36,480 nucleotides of DNA, taken from Clostridium polynesiense (GTDB lineage: Bacteria > Bacillota > Clostridia > Clostridiales > Clostridiaceae). Positions 8,126 through 17,413 of this stretch are shown here, in pieces. A model generated the notes under the pieces. That model was not told the origin of the DNA, made no database searches, and worked only from the letters and a program-made list of their open reading frames with translations. Position numbers and translations under genes: made by a program. Where the stretch lies: contig NZ_CCXI01000093.1 of NCBI RefSeq assembly GCF_000820705.1, forward strand, positions 1 to 36,480, read 5' to 3'. Positions within the stretch are counted from its first letter, which is position 1. Every line of letters begins with the position of its first letter.

Positions 8126-9382
8126 TCACTTCAGTACCGGTGCAAGAACAGCTTTAGAATTAAAGGATTCAAATAAGCTTATGGTTTCATTATAAGATTC
8201 CTGAGCTTTATTATGATTCTCATCATCCTCTTTAAATACTTCTATCTTCCCTTCTACCACTTCATTTAAAGGTATGATTTTATAGGAATACTTTTCTCCC
8301 TTAATAGGCTGTCTACACACCCAAGTAGGTATATAGCTTACGCTTTCAAGTTCGACACCTGAAGCACCCTGCTTCTTAAAATCTATATTTACTATTATTC
8401 CGTCTTCAGGATATTTATTATTTATTATTTCCCTTCTCTGATTTGATAAAAAATTCCCCAGGGAATATAATACTAAGGTTTTCTTATTGGAAACCTTTGA
8501 ATCTATATACTCCATAGGCTGCAGAACATGGGGATGTCCGCCTATAATCACATCTACGCCCATATCTGCCAGCTTATTTGCTATCCTCTTTTGGTGGTCA
8601 TTAGGTTTTCTCTCGTATTCATTACCCCAATGCATGGAAAAAATTATAACCTCTGCTCCCTGCGATTTCATTTCTTTTATTCTGTCCTGCATTTTTTTAT
8701 AGTCTTTTTCCAGTTCTGAATAATTAAATCTATCAAAAAGCTCCAATGCAGTGTTTGGTATTTTTAATGAATTTAGAGTTCTGACATTTCCTTTTTTATC
8801 TGTTTCAAAAACATAATTGGTAAACCCAAACTTAATACCCTTAATTTCTTTTACCACATAACTTTTATCCTCTGCCTTTTCTTTGATTCCCATAAGATCA
8901 AAGCCCTTATTTTTTACCACTTTGGCAGTCCTTATAAGTCCGCTGGCTCCCTTATCCAAAATGTGATTATTAGCTGCAGAAAGAAGATTAAAGCCGCTGT
9001 AGCTTAAAGCATCTAATATTTCATCCGGAGAATTAAATATAGGAAATCCTGTGAATTTTTCCTTCTCCCCGGCAAGGGTTGTTTCAAGATTTGCTATTGC
9101 ATAATCAGCTTCCTCTATATAAGGCTTAACATATTCAAAATTATCCTTAAAATCATATTTTTTCTTCTCAGCATCATACTGAGATGCCAGTTGTGTTTCG
9201 TGTACTAAAATATCTCCTACCGCTGTAATTCTTATTCTCTCTGAATCCTTTTTAATGCTCTCTTCTTCTTTGTTGTTACCATTGATTTTTTTATTTTCTT
9301 TTTTATCAATAGAATATTTAATATAGTAGCCCCCTGTAAATAATAATATAAAAGCCATAAGTATAACGATTATTTTTCTCAT
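8126..9382 (-). CDS. CapA family (poly-gamma-glutamate synthesis-type) protein
   Basis: 418 aa. Residues 1-25 are a signal anchor, followed by a charged linker. The CapA metallophosphatase-like domain has ITAVGDILVHE near 52-62, ANLETTLAG near 97, AANNHILDKG near 136-145, IIFSMHWGNEY near 247-257 and GGHPHVLQPME near 280-290, the full set of family motifs. CapA proteins take part in making or anchoring poly-gamma-glutamate, but no capB, capC or capD neighbours are present, so polymer synthesis here is not shown. AAGGAGG lies about 12 nt before ATG 9382. It is transcribed alone, from the promoter-like pair at 9434-9461. Confidence 0.88.
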   Translation of the reverse strand: MRKIIVILMAFILLFTGGYYIKYSIDKKENKKINGNNKEEESIKKDSERIRITAVGDILVHETQLASQYDAEKKKYDFKDNFEYVKPYIEEADYAIANLETTLAGEKEKFTGFPIFNSPDEILDALSYSGFNLLSAANNHILDKGASGLIRTAKVVKNKGFDLMGIKEKAEDKSYVVKEIKGIKFGFTNYVFETDKKGNVRTLNSLKIPNTALELFDRFNYSELEKDYKKMQDRIKEMKSQGAEVIIFSMHWGNEYERKPNDHQKRIANKLADMGVDVIIGGHPHVLQPMEYIDSKVSNKKTLVLYSLGNFLSNQRREIINNKYPEDGIIVNIDFKKQGASGVELESVSYIPTWVCRQPIKGEKYSYKIIPLNEVVEGKIEVFKEDDENHNKAQESYNETISLFESFNSKAVLAPVLK

Positions 9383-9433
9383 GAATTTTATAAACCTCCT
9401 TAAAATTCATTTTATCCATTATTTTCTATTTTA

Positions 9434-9461
9434 ATCATAGAGCTTTTGTTCCATAAATCAA
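9434..9461 (-). promoter_or_regulatory. Probable promoter of the capA-like gene
   Basis: On the minus strand TTGATT (9456-9461), 16-nt spacer, TATGAT (9434-9439), about 50 nt before the start codon. Confidence 0.45.
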
Positions 9462-9670
9462 AGTTTTACTTCAGATAGAATTTTTATTTATGCATATAAT
9501 ATTTAATTTTCTTTTTACTTATAAACCACAAATTACATTATAAATTTCATTGATATAATACCAATACCTAGAAACACTGTCAATGATTTATACTAATTTT
9601 TATGAATCTTATAATTACTCTTGAGATTATTTTATAATTGTCCTGCATACACTTTTATATTTATATAGTT
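9462..9670. other. AT-rich intergenic stretch
   Basis: Part of a 343-base gap between the capA-like start and the alcohol dehydrogenase end. I see no ORF, repeat or RNA structure here other than the promoter before it and the terminator after it. Confidence 0.6.
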
Positions 9671-9711
9671 AAAAATAAAAAAGCACTGTTTTAATATAAA
9701 ACAGTGCTTTT
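9671..9711 (-). terminator. Terminator of the alcohol dehydrogenase gene
   Basis: A 15-bp stem built on AAAAGCACTGTTTTA (9679-9693) and its complement (9697-9711). The minus-strand transcript ends in T-rich sequence. Confidence 0.85.
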
Positions 9712-9725
9712 CATTATAATTTTAC

Positions 9726-10889
9726 TTATTCATAAGCTATTTCCAATATTTTTCTTATATCTTCCTTATATAAAGGCATCAGGGTTCCAAGAGGTTCTAA
9801 AATAGAGGCATTTCCTGCTATAAATTCAATATCCTCCCTTTTAACTCCCGCTTCTTTTAAGGTTATAGGAGCTCCAAGGCTCTTGTAAAAATCTCTTAAT
9901 TTCTCAATAGCCTGTAATCCTATCTCTTCCTTAGTACCTTCGGTTATATTAAATATCTTTTCTCCAAAACGTGCAAATTTATCCACAGCCTTATGCTGCA
10001 CATATTTCATCCAGGCAGGCATAACTATAGCCAATCCTGAGCCATGAGCTATATCGTTTAATACGGACACTGAATGCTCAATAGAATGACTGGACCAATC
10101 TCCGGCTCTTCCTGTACCGTTTATACCATTTAAGCCCAGGGTTGCACACCATGCAAGCTCACATCTGGAAACATAGTTATCAGGCTCCTTTAGTAATACA
10201 GGTGTATGCTTAATTATTGTTCTTATAATACCTTCAGACAGTTCATCCATCATATCCGTATGGGAGGTTCCTCCGAAATAAAGTTCAAAAACGTGGCTCA
10301 AGGCATCTATAGCACCATGGGCTGTCTGTATAGAAGGCAGTGAAGACTGAATAGAAGGATCTACTATAGAAACAAGGGGATACAGCAGTGGAGATCCAAA
10401 ACTCCACTTTTTTTGCTGCTCTTCGTTGGTTATTACTCCTCCGGAATTCATTTCAGATCCTGTAGCTGATATGGTCAATACAGTAAATATTGGAAGAGCT
10501 CTTTTTACCTCTTCACTTCTCTCAAAAAAGTCCCATACATCTCCGGTATAGTAAAAACCTGCTGAAGCAGCCTTGGCTGAATCTATTACACTTCCTCCTC
10601 CAATGGCAATAATAGCCTCAGTATCATTTTCCCTCATTACTTTTATGGCCTCTCTTACTTTAGATACTACAGGATTTGCCTTTACTCCTGTTACCTCTAC
10701 GTACTCTATATCATGCTCCTTAAGGGACTTTGTCACTGTATCATATACTCCATTTTTAAATATAGATCCCTTTCCATAAAGCAGTAAAACCTTAGTGATT
10801 CCATAGCTTGAAACATGGTCTCCTATTGACTTTATCGTATCTTTTCCAAATATCATTTTCGTAGGATTATAAAATTTAAAATTCAGCAT
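9726..10889 (-). CDS. Iron-containing alcohol dehydrogenase (butanol dehydrogenase / YugJ type)
   Basis: 387-aa type III alcohol dehydrogenase that interconverts aldehydes and alcohols with NAD(P)H. GGGSVIDSAKA near 97-107 is the cofactor loop. The iron ligands are all present: Asp195 and His199 (TAHGAIDALSHVFE), His268 (SSHSIEHS) and His282 (NDIAHGSG). The N-terminal NPTKMIFGK is typical of the BDH group used in clostridial solvent formation. It stands alone with its own terminator, and a good ribosome-binding site precedes ATG 10889. Butanol specificity is a family-level guess. Confidence 0.93.
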   Translation of the reverse strand: MLNFKFYNPTKMIFGKDTIKSIGDHVSSYGITKVLLLYGKGSIFKNGVYDTVTKSLKEHDIEYVEVTGVKANPVVSKVREAIKVMRENDTEAIIAIGGGSVIDSAKAASAGFYYTGDVWDFFERSEEVKRALPIFTVLTISATGSEMNSGGVITNEEQQKKWSFGSPLLYPLVSIVDPSIQSSLPSIQTAHGAIDALSHVFELYFGGTSHTDMMDELSEGIIRTIIKHTPVLLKEPDNYVSRCELAWCATLGLNGINGTGRAGDWSSHSIEHSVSVLNDIAHGSGLAIVMPAWMKYVQHKAVDKFARFGEKIFNITEGTKEEIGLQAIEKLRDFYKSLGAPITLKEAGVKREDIEFIAGNASILEPLGTLMPLYKEDIRKILEIAYE

Positions 10890-11011
10890 AAATACCCTCC
10901 TAATATTCCTTTACTTTATCAATTTCACAGATTATTTATTACTAATTAAAGCATAGCACAAAGTGAATTAAACTATATTAATAATTTGTAAATAAATTTT
11001 TCTGATTTAAC

Positions 11012-11033
11012 TAAAAAAACTGTCTAATACAGT
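11012..11033 (-). terminator. Terminator of the yhf operon
   Basis: On the minus strand ACTGT-ATTAG-ACAGT forms a short stem (11019-11033) followed by T7. It lies 90 nt past the yhfW stop. Confidence 0.65.
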
Positions 11034-11036
11034 GAA

Positions 11037-11098
11037 AAGAGCCTCATTTATATAAACAGTTATATTAATATCAACTGTATTATATAAAGGAAGCTCAT
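11037..11098 (-). repeat. Long imperfect hairpin after yhfW
   Basis: GAGC at both ends and arms with TTTATATA and ACAGTT pair across about 60 nt, just upstream of the short T7 terminator. It may protect the mRNA end. Confidence 0.45.
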
Positions 11099-11126
11099 CA
11101 CCGCTTCAGCAGTGTTTTAATCCTTA

Positions 11127-12338
11127 TTATCCTCTTATATCCTTAAGAAAAGAGGTTCCATTTTCAGGAGGTGCAGCATTAAAGTAGTCGGCTACTGTAG
11201 CTCCAACGTCTGAAAGTGTGCTTCTGGTACCTAAATCAATTTTATTAATATTATCTCCGTATATAAGAAGAGGTACCATTTCTCTAGTATGGTGGCTGTG
11301 TCCTATAGTAGGGTCATTACCGTGATCCGCCATAACTAAAAGAATATCCTCATCCTGTATCATTTCCATTATTTCACCGATATATTTATCAGCTATTTCA
11401 AGCTTATTAGCATAGCGCTCTACATTTTCGCTATGACCGCTTAAATCTGTTTCCTGAACATTAGTGCATATAAAGCCTTCCTTGGTCTTATTTAGTTCAT
11501 CTATAGTAACTTTAAGCACTTCTTCTGTATCTACGCCTGGGATACTCTTGCCATAATCATTAGTCACTATATCTGCAACTTTTCCTATAAGAGTAACCTT
11601 CATTCCTGCTTTCCCCATAATTGTAGGTACCTGCACCTCAGGATCTATTCCATAGCCTAGATGAATAACTTGATATCCTTCATTATAAACCCCTGATTTA
11701 GGAGCATTTATTCCTATAAATCCATTTTCCTTTTCTTCTTCAGCCTTTAATATATCATCTATAGTTACATTTTTACCTCCAAATGTAATAACTCTGGATA
11801 CGTAAACCTGACTTCTTACTATCTTACCTATTTTTAAAACTTCTTCGAAGGGAATTACATCCAGTGCTGCAGTTATGTTATAAGCTTGTCCTGGGTCAGC
11901 TTCAATATTATCTGCTACAGTAAGAGCATTGTTTACCTTAAGATATCTTCCTTCCCTACCGTGAACATATTCTACCTCATACCCTTCTTTTGTTAATGCA
12001 TCATAAACTCTGTCACAAGCTTTGGTAAAGGGCTCCTTTATGGGAAGCTTAGGATCTGTACCCATTATTTCCTGATGTCCATAAAAGGTATCTGCTCCAA
12101 AGTGCTTTAATTCTGAACGGCCAAAGGTGTTATTTTCTGCAAATTTCATAGCTCCTGCTTCTTCCCCTAAAGCATTTATAAGTCCCAGCTTCTCTAAATT
12201 AGGAAGTCTGAGCTTAGGCTTTCTTTCCAAAATATGCTTACAGGTATTAGATCCCACATCCTGTGGTCTTACCTCATGAGCATCTTTCATATATCCTATT
12301 CCAAATCCATCTAATACTATAACTACGAATCTTTTCAT
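11127..12338 (-). CDS. yhfW: YhfW-like phosphopentomutase-family protein
   Basis: Alkaline-phosphatase superfamily metalloenzyme related to phosphopentomutase (DeoB). VVIVLDGFGIG at the N-terminus gives the metal-binding Asp, FGADTFYGHQE holds the phospho-acceptor Thr region, and LLVMADHGNDP with HSHHTREMVPLL supplies the C-terminal ligands. At about 403 aa it is close to DeoB length, but its companions (YhfX, YhfS, Php) mark it as YhfW. It probably moves or removes a phosphate on the pathway's substrate. Two ATGs lie close together; AAGGAAGG is better placed for 12338 than 12344. It is the last gene of the operon, 90 bp after yhfX. Confidence 0.85.
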   Translation of the reverse strand: MKRFVVIVLDGFGIGYMKDAHEVRPQDVGSNTCKHILERKPKLRLPNLEKLGLINALGEEAGAMKFAENNTFGRSELKHFGADTFYGHQEIMGTDPKLPIKEPFTKACDRVYDALTKEGYEVEYVHGREGRYLKVNNALTVADNIEADPGQAYNITAALDVIPFEEVLKIGKIVRSQVYVSRVITFGGKNVTIDDILKAEEEKENGFIGINAPKSGVYNEGYQVIHLGYGIDPEVQVPTIMGKAGMKVTLIGKVADIVTNDYGKSIPGVDTEEVLKVTIDELNKTKEGFICTNVQETDLSGHSENVERYANKLEIADKYIGEIMEMIQDEDILLVMADHGNDPTIGHSHHTREMVPLLIYGDNINKIDLGTRSTLSDVGATVADYFNAAPPENGTSFLKDIRG

Positions 12339-12428
12339 TTTCATACCTTCCTTTCATAAATAATTCTGATGTGAAATAAGGCTGCAAGAATACATCATCG
12401 CATCTTACAGACCTTACAAAGTAAATTT

Positions 12429-13589
12429 CTATTTAATTTTTGTTCCCTGAGAATCAAATATTCCCAATATTTCAGGAGTTCCGCTCTCTATGCCCTTTAC
12501 TACAGCTACACTGCTCCTGGTAACAAATATCTGTGTTCTAAAAGCCATAACCACAGTATCTCCAACCTCAGTGTTATCTTTAAGAGTAAAATGATAGTCT
12601 ATACTTTCAAGACTAGGAGCTTCTGCCTTTACTTTTTTTGAGTTCATAAAGCTCTTTCCTACTAAAGCATTTTCCATATGAGATCTTCTGTAATGTCCTC
12701 CGCCGTAGCAATAGCTGTCTCCCTTTAAATTGTGTGATACTTCACTTACATATACCAGGCATGGAATCTCTTCCCCATCCTTGTAAGCATGATAAGGAGT
12801 AGTTCCTGTAAGTGCGTGTCCTGGTTCACCATGAGTACCTCCCTGTGCTGCAATTTCTTTCATATTCACAGTAGAGGTAGCAGAAGGAGTATTTATCTGA
12901 GTTAATCTTATATGAAATTTTTCTTCAATGATTTCTTTTGCTTTATGCAGGGTTTTTATATTTTCTGTAGGCAGTATTTTTTCAGCCTCTTCATCATATA
13001 AAAAGCATGGAAAGGAAGTTATTCCGGTAATATTAATATTAGGCAGAGTAAGCAGTGCCTTAACTTCTTTTTCCAAATCCTTTAAATAAAAACCTCCATA
13101 TTGACCTGGATATAGGCTGTCATTATCACCCAATACCCTTAGCATTATATCCTGAACCATCCCCAGCTTTTCTGCCTGCTGAGATATTTCCTTAGCTTTT
13201 TCAAAGGAATATACTGTTATAATATCAGGCTTTGAAGAAAGTATTTCCTTAATCAGTGCTTTTGGAATCTGAACTAAATGTCCAACATGACCAAGCTTTA
13301 TATTATTTTCTTTTAAAGTCATGGCTTCCTTGAAATCTACAACCACAGCTCCTTTATATCCTATAGCTTCAATTTCTTTTGCAGCAATAGGATTCCTTCC
13401 TATTTGTTTGGTCATATAATAAAGTTCAATGCCATATTTATCTGCTTCTTTTTTTATTTTTCTAGCATTGTCCAGCAGGGTATCTAAATCTAAAATGTAG
13501 GTATCCGGGTAAATTAACCCTTTCTGGTGTAATTCAAATGCTGCTTTAACTAGTTTTTCATTTCTTTTTATAGTTTTATCCAGAAACAT
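12429..13589 (-). CDS. yhfX: YhfX-like PLP-dependent enzyme (alanine racemase fold)
   Basis: 386-aa fold-type III PLP protein. After DTYILDLDTLLDNARKI comes YYMTKQIGRNP near 57-67, whose Lys fits the PLP-binding lysine. GLIYPDTY and the later NTPSATSTVNM, TQGGTHGEPGHALTGTTP-like segment and CYGGGHYRRSH are typical of the YhfX group. A racemase or decarboxylase-like reaction on an amino compound is the natural inference; the substrate is unknown to me. It sits between yhfS (17 bp upstream) and yhfW and is part of the same transcript. Confidence 0.85.
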   Translation of the reverse strand: MFLDKTIKRNEKLVKAAFELHQKGLIYPDTYILDLDTLLDNARKIKKEADKYGIELYYMTKQIGRNPIAAKEIEAIGYKGAVVVDFKEAMTLKENNIKLGHVGHLVQIPKALIKEILSSKPDIITVYSFEKAKEISQQAEKLGMVQDIMLRVLGDNDSLYPGQYGGFYLKDLEKEVKALLTLPNINITGITSFPCFLYDEEAEKILPTENIKTLHKAKEIIEEKFHIRLTQINTPSATSTVNMKEIAAQGGTHGEPGHALTGTTPYHAYKDGEEIPCLVYVSEVSHNLKGDSYCYGGGHYRRSHMENALVGKSFMNSKKVKAEAPSLESIDYHFTLKDNTEVGDTVVMAFRTQIFVTRSSVAVVKGIESGTPEILGIFDSQGTKIK

Positions 13590-13606
13590 ATTATAACCTC
13601 ATTTCT

Positions 13607-14713
13607 TTAAATAGACTGCTTTGCCTTTTCTATACTTTCTTTAAGTATCCTTAAAACAGTTTCTGCCCCGCTTCTCATAGGATTTATCCTTATCATTCTC
13701 TTTTCCAAGGATTTATCTGCAGCTCTGAAGGTTCCTGAAACCCTGTATACCATAGGAACAAACTCATATTTTGATTCAGCTCCTACAGGATTTGGAGCTG
13801 CTCCTAATTTTTCAGCTTCTAATAAAACCTCAGGAGCAATTTCTTCCTCCAGTTCTACCAGCAGCACCTTGGATTGTGCATTAGCTAAGAATGCATTTTT
13901 AACTCCCGGTATTTCTCCTGAATTCAACCTTTCTACCAATTCTTCATTTACTTCTGCCTGTATTGCCAAAGAAACCGGAGCATAAATAAGCCCTCTTAAA
14001 GCCTCCATAGCTTCAAAACCCTGTACTTGGCTTCCCCCTGAATAATTAAGACTTATAGCCTTATCAATAAGCTCTTTTTTACCTACAAGAATTCCTACCC
14101 CTTCAGGTCCCAGCAGTTTAAAGGATGAAAAAGCAGATAAATCAGCACCGCATTCTGTTCCTATACTTTTAACCTTCATCACAGCATAGTTATCATCGGT
14201 AATAACCTTTAAGTCTTTCCTGCAGCTCTTTATGGTTTCTATAACCTTCTCCATAGTATAGCTGTCTTCTATCTTTTGCCTTGTATACTGCACCAGTACT
14301 CCATTTAAATCAGGATTATTCTCAATGGCTTTAATTATTTCCTCTTCTTTATTAAAGTCCGCTCTTACTACTTTAAGCCCCATAGTGTTTACAGTAACTT
14401 CAGTGGTTGGATAAATGGGAGCTTCATGTACTAAAATTTTATCACCGCTGTTTAAAAAGCTGATCATACCCCATCTTATAGCTCCGGTACCGGCTCCTCT
14501 CAAAAGTACAGCAGCCTCAGCTCCGAAGAATTCAGCGATAACTTCCTCCACCTTCTTTGTATAAGTGGGCTTATTTAAACCTTTTATAACACCTAAATCC
14601 CCTAAAGCCAGCACTTCTTTACCGGTGAATTTTCTTGTTACTATATCTATCAGTTTAAACTGCAGCTTTTTTGCTTCTTCAACAGTTATTGATTCCAGTG
14701 GAAATGTGTTCAT
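13607..14713 (-). CDS. yhfS: YhfS-like aminotransferase-fold protein
   Basis: 368-aa fold-type I PLP enzyme. LRGAGTGAIRWGMISFL near 72-88 is the phosphate-binding loop, VITDDNYAVMK holds the Asp that contacts the pyridine nitrogen, and SAFSSFKLLGPEGVGILVG carries the Schiff-base Lys near 204. The C-terminus has FRAADKSLEKRMIRINPMRSG. It may catalyse transamination, beta-elimination or C-S/C-N lysis on a phosphorylated amino compound; this is inferred from fold and neighbours. ATG 14713 follows AAAGGA at a slightly long spacing. It lies 38 bp after php. Confidence 0.85.
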   Translation of the reverse strand: MNTFPLESITVEEAKKLQFKLIDIVTRKFTGKEVLALGDLGVIKGLNKPTYTKKVEEVIAEFFGAEAAVLLRGAGTGAIRWGMISFLNSGDKILVHEAPIYPTTEVTVNTMGLKVVRADFNKEEEIIKAIENNPDLNGVLVQYTRQKIEDSYTMEKVIETIKSCRKDLKVITDDNYAVMKVKSIGTECGADLSAFSSFKLLGPEGVGILVGKKELIDKAISLNYSGGSQVQGFEAMEALRGLIYAPVSLAIQAEVNEELVERLNSGEIPGVKNAFLANAQSKVLLVELEEEIAPEVLLEAEKLGAAPNPVGAESKYEFVPMVYRVSGTFRAADKSLEKRMIRINPMRSGAETVLRILKESIEKAKQSI

Positions 14714-14751
14714 ACTTATTGCATTCCTTTCAACATTACTTTTATCTGTAG

Positions 14752-15627
14752 TTACCCTAAGATTCTAACTATATTGCTTTTGGTCATTTTGTCTATATCT
14801 TCCTGACTTATCCCCTCTTCCAGCATGGAAGGAATAAATTTGTCAAGAAGATATGAATATCCCATACCTCCGCGGGTCTTAAAGTGTGACTTTCTTGTAA
14901 TATCCATAGACATTAACACTTGATCGCTATACCCTCTTTTAGAAATCTCTCTTAATAAATCTATTCTAAGGCCATCCGGCTGATAATTTTCTTTTCCAAT
15001 TGTATCAAAGGCAACATTTACCCCTTTATCTATCAATCTTAATATGTAATCTAAACTTCCGCTTAAATCTACATGACTTATTATAACCTTGCTTAAATTC
15101 ACATTAAATTCTTTAAATAATTCTATCTGTTCAAGTCCCATAGTTCCAAGAGTTGTATGAGTTATTATAGGTACGCCGGTTTCGGTATGTGCTCTTGCTC
15201 CGGCATTAAAAACCTTCCGTTCCATATCTGTAATAGTATCTTTACTGGTTCCGATTTCTCCTATTATTGATGCCTTGTATCCGCTGTTTTCTATCCCTTC
15301 TTCTATTTCGGATATGAATAACTTTGAAAGAGTTTTTTCATCAAGCTCATAGGCTTCTTCTGGCAAAAAAGGCTCCTTATAAAATCCTGTGGAAAATAAT
15401 ATGTTCATTCCTGTATCTTTAGATACTCTTACCATATAATCAACATTTCTTCCCATGCCTCTGTTGGTAACATCGATTATATTATTCACACCTTTGCTTT
15501 TAAGCTCTTTAAATTCCAGAACTGTTTCATCATAGCAATTTAAATTGCAGTCATCATTTTTCTTAACACCTGACAAATCTATGGTTACATGTTCATGACT
15601 ATAGGTGATTCCATCTACTAACTTCAT
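14752..15627 (-). CDS. php: Phosphotriesterase-homology protein (Php / YhfV)
   Basis: 291-aa amidohydrolase-superfamily TIM barrel. Metal ligands are visible: SHEHVTID gives the N-terminal HxH, IIGEIGTSKD supplies the bridging acidic residue, THTTLGT and ISHVDLSG give the next histidines, and LMSMDITRK gives the final Asp. Relatives are lactonases or phosphotriesterase-like hydrolases; the true substrate of the Php group is unsettled. The frame allows ATG 15633, but AAGGAGG is 7 nt before the second ATG at 15627 and only 1 nt before the first, so I chose 15627. A strong hairpin separates it from yhfT upstream. Confidence 0.88.
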   Translation of the reverse strand: MKLVDGITYSHEHVTIDLSGVKKNDDCNLNCYDETVLEFKELKSKGVNNIIDVTNRGMGRNVDYMVRVSKDTGMNILFSTGFYKEPFLPEEAYELDEKTLSKLFISEIEEGIENSGYKASIIGEIGTSKDTITDMERKVFNAGARAHTETGVPIITHTTLGTMGLEQIELFKEFNVNLSKVIISHVDLSGSLDYILRLIDKGVNVAFDTIGKENYQPDGLRIDLLREISKRGYSDQVLMSMDITRKSHFKTRGGMGYSYLLDKFIPSMLEEGISQEDIDKMTKSNIVRILG

Positions 15628-15658
15628 CTTCATTCCTCCTTTTCAAAGTAATATTTCA

Positions 15659-15678
15659 GGGAGGTGAAAACACCTCCC
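15659..15678 (-). repeat. Perfect intercistronic hairpin between yhfT and php
   Basis: GGGAGGTG-AAAA-CACCTCCC, 8 bp of perfect GC-rich stem with a tetraloop, in a 62-bp gap. No T tract follows on the minus strand, so it looks like an mRNA-processing or stability element, not a full terminator. Confidence 0.7.
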
Positions 15679-15689
15679 AAGAATATTTT

Positions 15690-16988
15690 TTATTTACTTG
15701 GTAAATAAAGTCCTACTACATATAAAATGTTTATAAGTATACCTACAGCTATAGCACCTACAGGACCTACAGCCATATCAACAATAGGCTTCTTAGAAGT
15801 CTTGTTTAATACGTATATACCAACTACTACAAATAATCCTAGTCCTGGAGCCATAGCATTAGCTGCCATCATACCACCTACAAGAAGAGCCACTTCCAGC
15901 ACTCTGCTCATTGCTGTTCTAATATTATCTCCAGCTTTTCTGATACCAGGGAATTTGTCCATTCCTTTTGCTAATACAGTTAAAAGTACTATTTCCAATG
16001 CCATTACTGCTGCACCGGCAATAAATGCTACAAGTGGATTTCCAACTAAAAGAAGTCCTACTACAAAAACGAAAGTCATTCCTGCTGGAGCATATACTCC
16101 TGTGGTGATTGCTGTAGTAGCTACAAGTGGAATAAATCCTATACCTCTTGCAAATGCAGCCATAGCAGCTTCAATATTTTTTCCTTCCTTTAATAAGTTT
16201 AAAGAAATAGGGTCTCCTGCTAATAAGGATAAGCTAGTTGCTGCAGAGATTAAACCTCCCATTACAACTAATATAGGTAGGTTCTTTTTAATCTTTGCAA
16301 CTCTTTCGCTGAAGATTGCAGTTAAATCAACTTTTGGAGCATTTGGATCAGGTTTTTCTCTCATAGCAAATATGATTAAAATTATCATACCTGCAAGAAG
16401 AGCCATTCCTTCTGGATTTAAAGCAACATTTACTCCATTAACTTTGAATTTACCCCAGTATTGAATAAACTGTCTAACAAAGAATGAAATACCAAGGGTT
16501 ATAGCTCCGTTTTTCATACCAAACTGGTAAGCTACAACTAGAGCTGGGAACACTGCAAAAGCTGCATTTATTGGATCTCCAACTTTTCCTAGGTCTGACA
16601 GGAAATTAACTGGTAATTTTGCAAATAAGTCCACTACAACCTTAAGTCCTGCCACTATACCTATTCCATATAATGCACCTACAACAGCTGCTATTATAAC
16701 TCCCTTTTTACCTTTAGGGCACCAGGTACCTATAATATCAGTTCCTAGTAATATACTATGTATCAGTATTATTGTTGCGGCTACAGATACCGGTATACCG
16801 AAACCTATTACAAGTCCAAAACCTAAAGCAAAGGAGGTTGCCGCCAGTGCTTTTTTATCCATTCTTCCTTCTAAGTACTCAGGCATTATTGGTCTCAATC
16901 CGTCATTAAATACAGCAACGCCAAGATTTGCAAGTACCGCAGCCAAAGCTCCTAAAAGAGCAACTATAATATAACTAAGATAACTCAT
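15690..16988 (-). CDS. yhfT: YhfT-like multi-pass membrane transporter
   Basis: 432 aa, strongly hydrophobic throughout, with roughly ten to twelve membrane spans. It opens YIIVALLGALAAVLANLGVAV, and carries IIGTWCPKGKKGV near 85 in a hydrophilic loop and a charged cytoplasmic loop near 210-240 (REKPDPNAPKVD). It matches the YhfT family by its motif pattern and its place next to yhfU, yhfY and yhfZ. It presumably imports the compound that the downstream enzymes degrade. Whether it works with a PTS-like mechanism is not shown. It starts at ATG 16988, 40 bp after yhfU. Confidence 0.85.
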   Translation of the reverse strand: MSYLSYIIVALLGALAAVLANLGVAVFNDGLRPIMPEYLEGRMDKKALAATSFALGFGLVIGFGIPVSVAATIILIHSILLGTDIIGTWCPKGKKGVIIAAVVGALYGIGIVAGLKVVVDLFAKLPVNFLSDLGKVGDPINAAFAVFPALVVAYQFGMKNGAITLGISFFVRQFIQYWGKFKVNGVNVALNPEGMALLAGMIILIIFAMREKPDPNAPKVDLTAIFSERVAKIKKNLPILVVMGGLISAATSLSLLAGDPISLNLLKEGKNIEAAMAAFARGIGFIPLVATTAITTGVYAPAGMTFVFVVGLLLVGNPLVAFIAGAAVMALEIVLLTVLAKGMDKFPGIRKAGDNIRTAMSRVLEVALLVGGMMAANAMAPGLGLFVVVGIYVLNKTSKKPIVDMAVGPVGAIAVGILINILYVVGLYLPSK

Positions 16989-17028
16989 TCATTATCCCCC
17001 TCTTATATGATATTTATGTTAATTAATA

Positions 17029-17391
17029 TTAACCGTTAATAATAGTGTTTATAATTACAGGCACAACTGTATCAGCATGCTGTGGAGTGAATCCAAAAGC
17101 TTTTTTGCCAGATTTTATCTCCTGAATTATTTCTGCATCGCTTCTGATTTTTCCAGGCATTGAAACTGTAGCGCATAAATTCATACCAAGAAGTGCAATA
17201 GCCATAGCTAAAGCTCCTCCTCCTCCGGTGTTACAAGCTCCTAAATAGTAATCTGCCTGACCTGTCTTCACCGCCATAGCTGCTTCAATATCGCCTTTAA
17301 CTTCTACTACAGCTTTATCACCTGCTGCCTTTCTGGCTATAGAAGCTACCAATTCCTTATCGATTTGACCTCCTACTACTATCCTTAACAT
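17029..17391 (-). CDS. yhfU: YhfU-like DUF2620 protein
   Basis: 120-aa soluble protein. It begins MLRIVVGGQIDKELV and has a glycine-rich QADYYLGACNTGGGGALAMA segment near 47-66 with a conserved Cys, then KAFGFTPQHAD near 97-107. The fold resembles a small alpha/beta EIIB-like protein by eye; I cannot confirm phosphocysteine chemistry. It is placed between the PRD protein and the transporter, a pairing that suggests the three act together in uptake or its control. AGGAGGG lies just before ATG 17391. Confidence 0.82.
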   Translation of the reverse strand: MLRIVVGGQIDKELVASIARKAAGDKAVVEVKGDIEAAMAVKTGQADYYLGACNTGGGGALAMAIALLGMNLCATVSMPGKIRSDAEIIQEIKSGKKAFGFTPQHADTVVPVIINTIING

Positions 17392-17413
17392 AAAAACCCT
17401 CCTAATATATTTT

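Noticed and set aside
9462-9670. Possible riboswitch or small RNA before the capA-like gene
   Set aside because: I found no stable stem, repeat or promoter-terminator pair in this A/T-rich gap.
15727-16464. Plus-strand 245-aa open frame across yhfT
   Set aside because: It is a shadow of the transporter gene with no ribosome-binding site and a low-complexity Ile/Ala/Pro-rich product.
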